Shown in pieces: positions 58,247-60,069 of a stretch of DNA of 60,069 bases. The stretch is from a virus: IMG/VR virus record IMGVR_UViG_3300017752_000010, positions 1 through 60,069 of that record, one strand, 5' to 3'. Within the stretch, counting starts at the first letter, position 1. Each line of letters opens with the position of its first letter. The translations under genes and the position numbers were made by a program. The notes beneath the pieces were generated by a model. It made no database searches, was not told the origin of the DNA, and worked only from the letters and a program-made list of their open reading frames with translations.

Positions 58247-58929
58247 TAGAATTTATACCCCAATGTAATGTATGATACGCTATATTCTTCTTCAGCATCA
58301 TCAGTGATATACAAATCTCTTACTTTGAAAGTTGTATTTGTAGACAACTGATAGCTGATAATCATTTCGTTCTTTGTAAGTTCATGGACATTCGATCCAT
58401 TCTCAAATAAGTACTTGTTAGTAAATGACCACTTACTATCTGGATGTTGGTATCTTACCCAAGTAGAATTACGCCATACAATCTCACTATATTCTTCAGT
58501 TCCCATTTGAGTCAATGTAACTTCGTGAGACATTTTCCATCTATCATTACGAAAGAACTTCCAACCCCAACCAACACCAGTGTGTGGACGGAACTCACCA
58601 ATATCACGATTAGCATTGTGATTGAAACCAAAGTTTGCGATACCATAATGTGTGGGTGTGAAGTTTAGAATAAATTCATACTCACCATCAGCACGATTAG
58701 TAAGGTCTTCACCACCTACTTGTGTCTTGTATAGATTGGTTTCTGTCTCAATCTGAAAGTCTTTACCTTCTGGTTCCCAGTTCCATTTCTGATGAACATT
58801 CAAGTTCTTAGTATTACTGTCTTCCACTTTGTATCCAATATCAATAGAACCTTTGTTTTTAGCAGGTGCTTCTGTAGTACCTAAACCTAGAATAGCTAAA
58901 CCAATTAAAGGTGTAGTGATGTATTTCAT
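58246..58929 (-). CDS. Outer-membrane beta-barrel protein, DUF481-like
   Basis: The 227-aa protein has a signal peptide (residues 1 to about 23, ending APA), then alternating amphipathic strands throughout (GSIDIGYKVED, DFQIETETNLYKT, GEYEFILNFTP, HYGIANFGFNHN, HEVTLTQMG) and ends YITLGYKF. A terminal aromatic residue, here Phe, is the usual BAM insertion signal. The pattern is like DUF481/YdiY proteins. A phage-encoded outer-membrane protein could block receptors or alter the host surface. Confidence 0.7.
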   Translation of the reverse strand: MKYITTPLIGLAILGLGTTEAPAKNKGSIDIGYKVEDSNTKNLNVHQKWNWEPEGKDFQIETETNLYKTQVGGEDLTNRADGEYEFILNFTPTHYGIANFGFNHNANRDIGEFRPHTGVGWGWKFFRNDRWKMSHEVTLTQMGTEEYSEIVWRNSTWVRYQHPDSKWSFTNKYLFENGSNVHELTKNEMIISYQLSTNTTFKVRDLYITDDAEEEYSVSYITLGYKF

Positions 58930-59274
58930 CTATTTACTTTCTTTCTCTAAATCGTGAACATATAATGCAATTAGACCATAATGAAGTACTTTCATAAGGT
59001 CTTTGCGGTTGTAACCGTCTTTTTTACCATAACGCTGAGCATACTTCATAATATTACCAATTGTAAAGCCTTCACCATGCCCACCATCGATGATAAACTC
59101 TGTTGCTTGAAATTTATTTACTGCGTAATGCTCACCATATGTATCATTAACATACTTAGTAAGCTGACCAAGAAGTTCACCTTCGTTATATTTGTAATCG
59201 ATCATTCCATATTCCTCAGGTGTAATTGACATAGTTTCTGATGGTTTACTCATTTGAGAACCTATCATCTGCAT
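58930..59274 (-). CDS. DUF3310-like protein (114 aa)
   Basis: The C-terminal half matches DUF3310: FQATEFIIDGG, then GFTIGNIMKYAQRYGKKDGYNRKDLMKVLHY (split over residues 70-100), the I-KY-x-R-x-x-K-G core. These are small phage proteins annotated near nucleotide metabolism. Start could be as far in as M8 (MSKPSE). It overlaps the dATP/dGTP-hydrolase-like gene by 29 bases. Confidence 0.7.
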   Translation of the reverse strand: MQMIGSQMSKPSETMSITPEEYGMIDYKYNEGELLGQLTKYVNDTYGEHYAVNKFQATEFIIDGGHGEGFTIGNIMKYAQRYGKKDGYNRKDLMKVLHYGLIALYVHDLEKESK

Positions 59275-59554
59275 CTTTACCTTCTTGCATTTGTACTAAC
59301 AAGATCATAATTTGGGTGGCTGCATGAGCAACATGAGACATGCCAGATTCTGGATCAATATCTTCACCTTGCCAAAATAGCATAAGATGTCTTTGAATAG
59401 AAGAATAGGTGCGAGACCAATCAGTGTTATTAGCATCTCTACGCCAGTCATTTACTGCATACTTTTCTGCACCAAAAGCAAATACATTAGCAATTTCTGT
59501 AAGAGCTTCAGGTGGAATGAGTGAAATTGGGGCTTTGTTTTTATCGAACTTCAT
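59246..59554 (-). CDS. dATP/dGTP diphosphohydrolase-like (N-terminal domain type)
   Basis: The 102-aa protein has FGAEKYAVNDWRRD near 27-40, SRTYSSIQRHLMLFWQGEDID and GMSHVAHAATQIMILLVQMQ, matching the phage dATP/dGTP diphosphohydrolase N-terminal family. Such enzymes trim purine deoxynucleotide pools. Together with the MazG-like protein and dCMP hydroxymethylase it indicates active control of dNTPs. Confidence 0.75.
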   Translation of the reverse strand: MKFDKNKAPISLIPPEALTEIANVFAFGAEKYAVNDWRRDANNTDWSRTYSSIQRHLMLFWQGEDIDPESGMSHVAHAATQIMILLVQMQEGKDADDRFSNE

Positions 59555-60011
59555 GATATTTCCTATGCAGATTTAACAGTACTTCTAGATTATACTTTTT
59601 CAATTTGATTTTTTTAGATCTAAGTTGATTAGTCCAATTGACATGACTTGGATATTGATCGATGTAAAACAGTTTTGTGAGTGTTTCACTGTCACATCGA
59701 TTAACAATACGATCAAGGTCAAAGAGTGTTGGCTGATTTTCTTTTACATTTGCACGTTTAAGGTTCTCGTATGCATGTGCATGAAAATCTCTTACATACA
59801 TTCTAAATGGTGCTGAATAACCACAATTAAAGCAATGACATACTAAGCTATTATTCTTAGCATCTACCCAGAATCTTGCTTTACGCTGATTTGTTGTACT
59901 ATCACCGCATACTTGACAAGACCAGTTCCAAGAGTACTGATTTTTCTTGCGATAATTACGAACTTCGTATTGAAGTCCATCAGCAACAATCATTTCTTCA
60001 TGTTGACTCAT
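59541..60011 (-). CDS. Stand-alone primase-type zinc ribbon protein (156 aa)
   Basis: The N-terminal half has a zinc ribbon like that of phage primases: WSCQVCGDS with CxxC at about 32-35, ARFWVD, and VCHCFNCGYSAPFRMY with a second CxxC near 60-63. No TOPRIM or catalytic domain follows; the gene ends after a basic helical tail. The ATG at 60011 is preceded by AGAGGATTTATC. It may be a primase fragment, or a separate template-recognition subunit. Confidence 0.6.
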   Translation of the reverse strand: MSQHEEMIVADGLQYEVRNYRKKNQYSWNWSCQVCGDSTTNQRKARFWVDAKNNSLVCHCFNCGYSAPFRMYVRDFHAHAYENLKRANVKENQPTLFDLDRIVNRCDSETLTKLFYIDQYPSHVNWTNQLRSKKIKLKKYNLEVLLNLHRKYHEVR

Positions 60012-60069
60012 GATAAATCCTCTTCTGGAACATTCCTTCTTGTTGACTCATGATAAGTCCTCTTCTGGA
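59991..60069. repeat. Tandem 40-bp duplication of a start region
   Basis: Two 40-bp units lie end to end (59991-60030 and 60031-60069, the second cut by the window edge), sharing a 29-base TGTTGACTCATG-containing block with a single A/G difference. Each unit carries, on the minus strand, an AGAGGA ribosome site, an ATG and MSQ codons. The upstream copy would code for only 17 residues. Confidence 0.8.

Noticed and set aside
1-60069. tRNA genes, integrase, attachment sites
   Set aside because: No cloverleaf-like intergenic space or integrase motif was found; intergenic gaps are too short to hold a tRNA in nearly all cases.

Overview
The window is part of the genome of a T4-like contractile-tailed phage (myovirus), AT-rich and gene-dense, of the kind found in marine bacteria. 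The evidence is a near-complete T4-type baseplate, neck and tail set (gp4, gp5, gp6, gp7-like, gp8, gp14, gp15, gp25, gp26, gp27, gp48, gp53 and a gp19/gp54-type tube protein), the T4-like gp33-gp59-gp32 order, and a T4 gp42-type dCMP hydroxymethylase. DUF4815, 3TM holin, SleB and M15 hydrolases, 2OG oxygenases and a Cys-repeat envelope protein resemble marine T4-like phages. A marine alphaproteobacterial host such as SAR11 is an inference only. No tRNA, CRISPR array, integrase or insertion sequence was seen.

Layout. 1-6193 (mostly +): a modification-type cluster with a short-chain dehydrogenase, three 2OG-Fe(II) oxygenase-like proteins (two of the Asp/Asn beta-hydroxylase type), a methyltransferase-like protein and three GT-A-like glycosyltransferases. 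6126-27701 (-): neck, baseplate and tail genes from gp25 and gp6 through the gp7-like protein, gp8, a 2063-aa DUF4815 protein, gp14, gp15 and large appendage proteins. 27729-28265 (-): SleB-type hydrolase. 28334-34634 (+): a six-gene fibre/adhesin operon. 34627-45988 (-): holin, M15 peptidase, C1q-like protein, gp5, gp27, gp53, gp48, tape-measure candidate, gp26 with a -1 frameshift extension, and a tube protein; gp4 lies inside on the + strand. 46032-50501 (+): small proteins, a ClpX-like unfoldase, a PD-(D/E)XK nuclease, gp33, gp59 and gp32, ending in a bidirectional terminator. 50563-60011 (-): membrane and exported proteins, a DUF115-like protein, HAD phosphatase, dCMP hydroxymethylase, MazG-like pyrophosphatase, chained micro-ORFs, an outer-membrane beta-barrel, nucleotide enzymes and a stand-alone primase-type zinc ribbon. 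Genes are packed with overlaps; no gene-free stretch exceeds about 130 bases.

The most unusual signal is the tripeptide Asp-Ser-Asp/Glu, scattered tens of times through the appendage, neck and outer baseplate proteins on both strands. It is absent from gp6, gp25, gp27, gp5, gp48 and the tape measure in the same particle. Serine is encoded by both TCN and AGY codons, so the pattern is at protein level. One copy sits in a textbook calcium-binding loop, and a cluster of Asp-hydroxylase-like and glycosyltransferase-like enzymes lies next to the tail genes. This suggests either calcium binding or post-translational decoration of the virion surface. Other notable points are the probable programmed -1 frameshift in the gp26 tail chaperone, the ClpX homologue that keeps its ClpP-docking loop, the hydroxymethyl-cytosine pathway, and a phage-encoded outer-membrane barrel.
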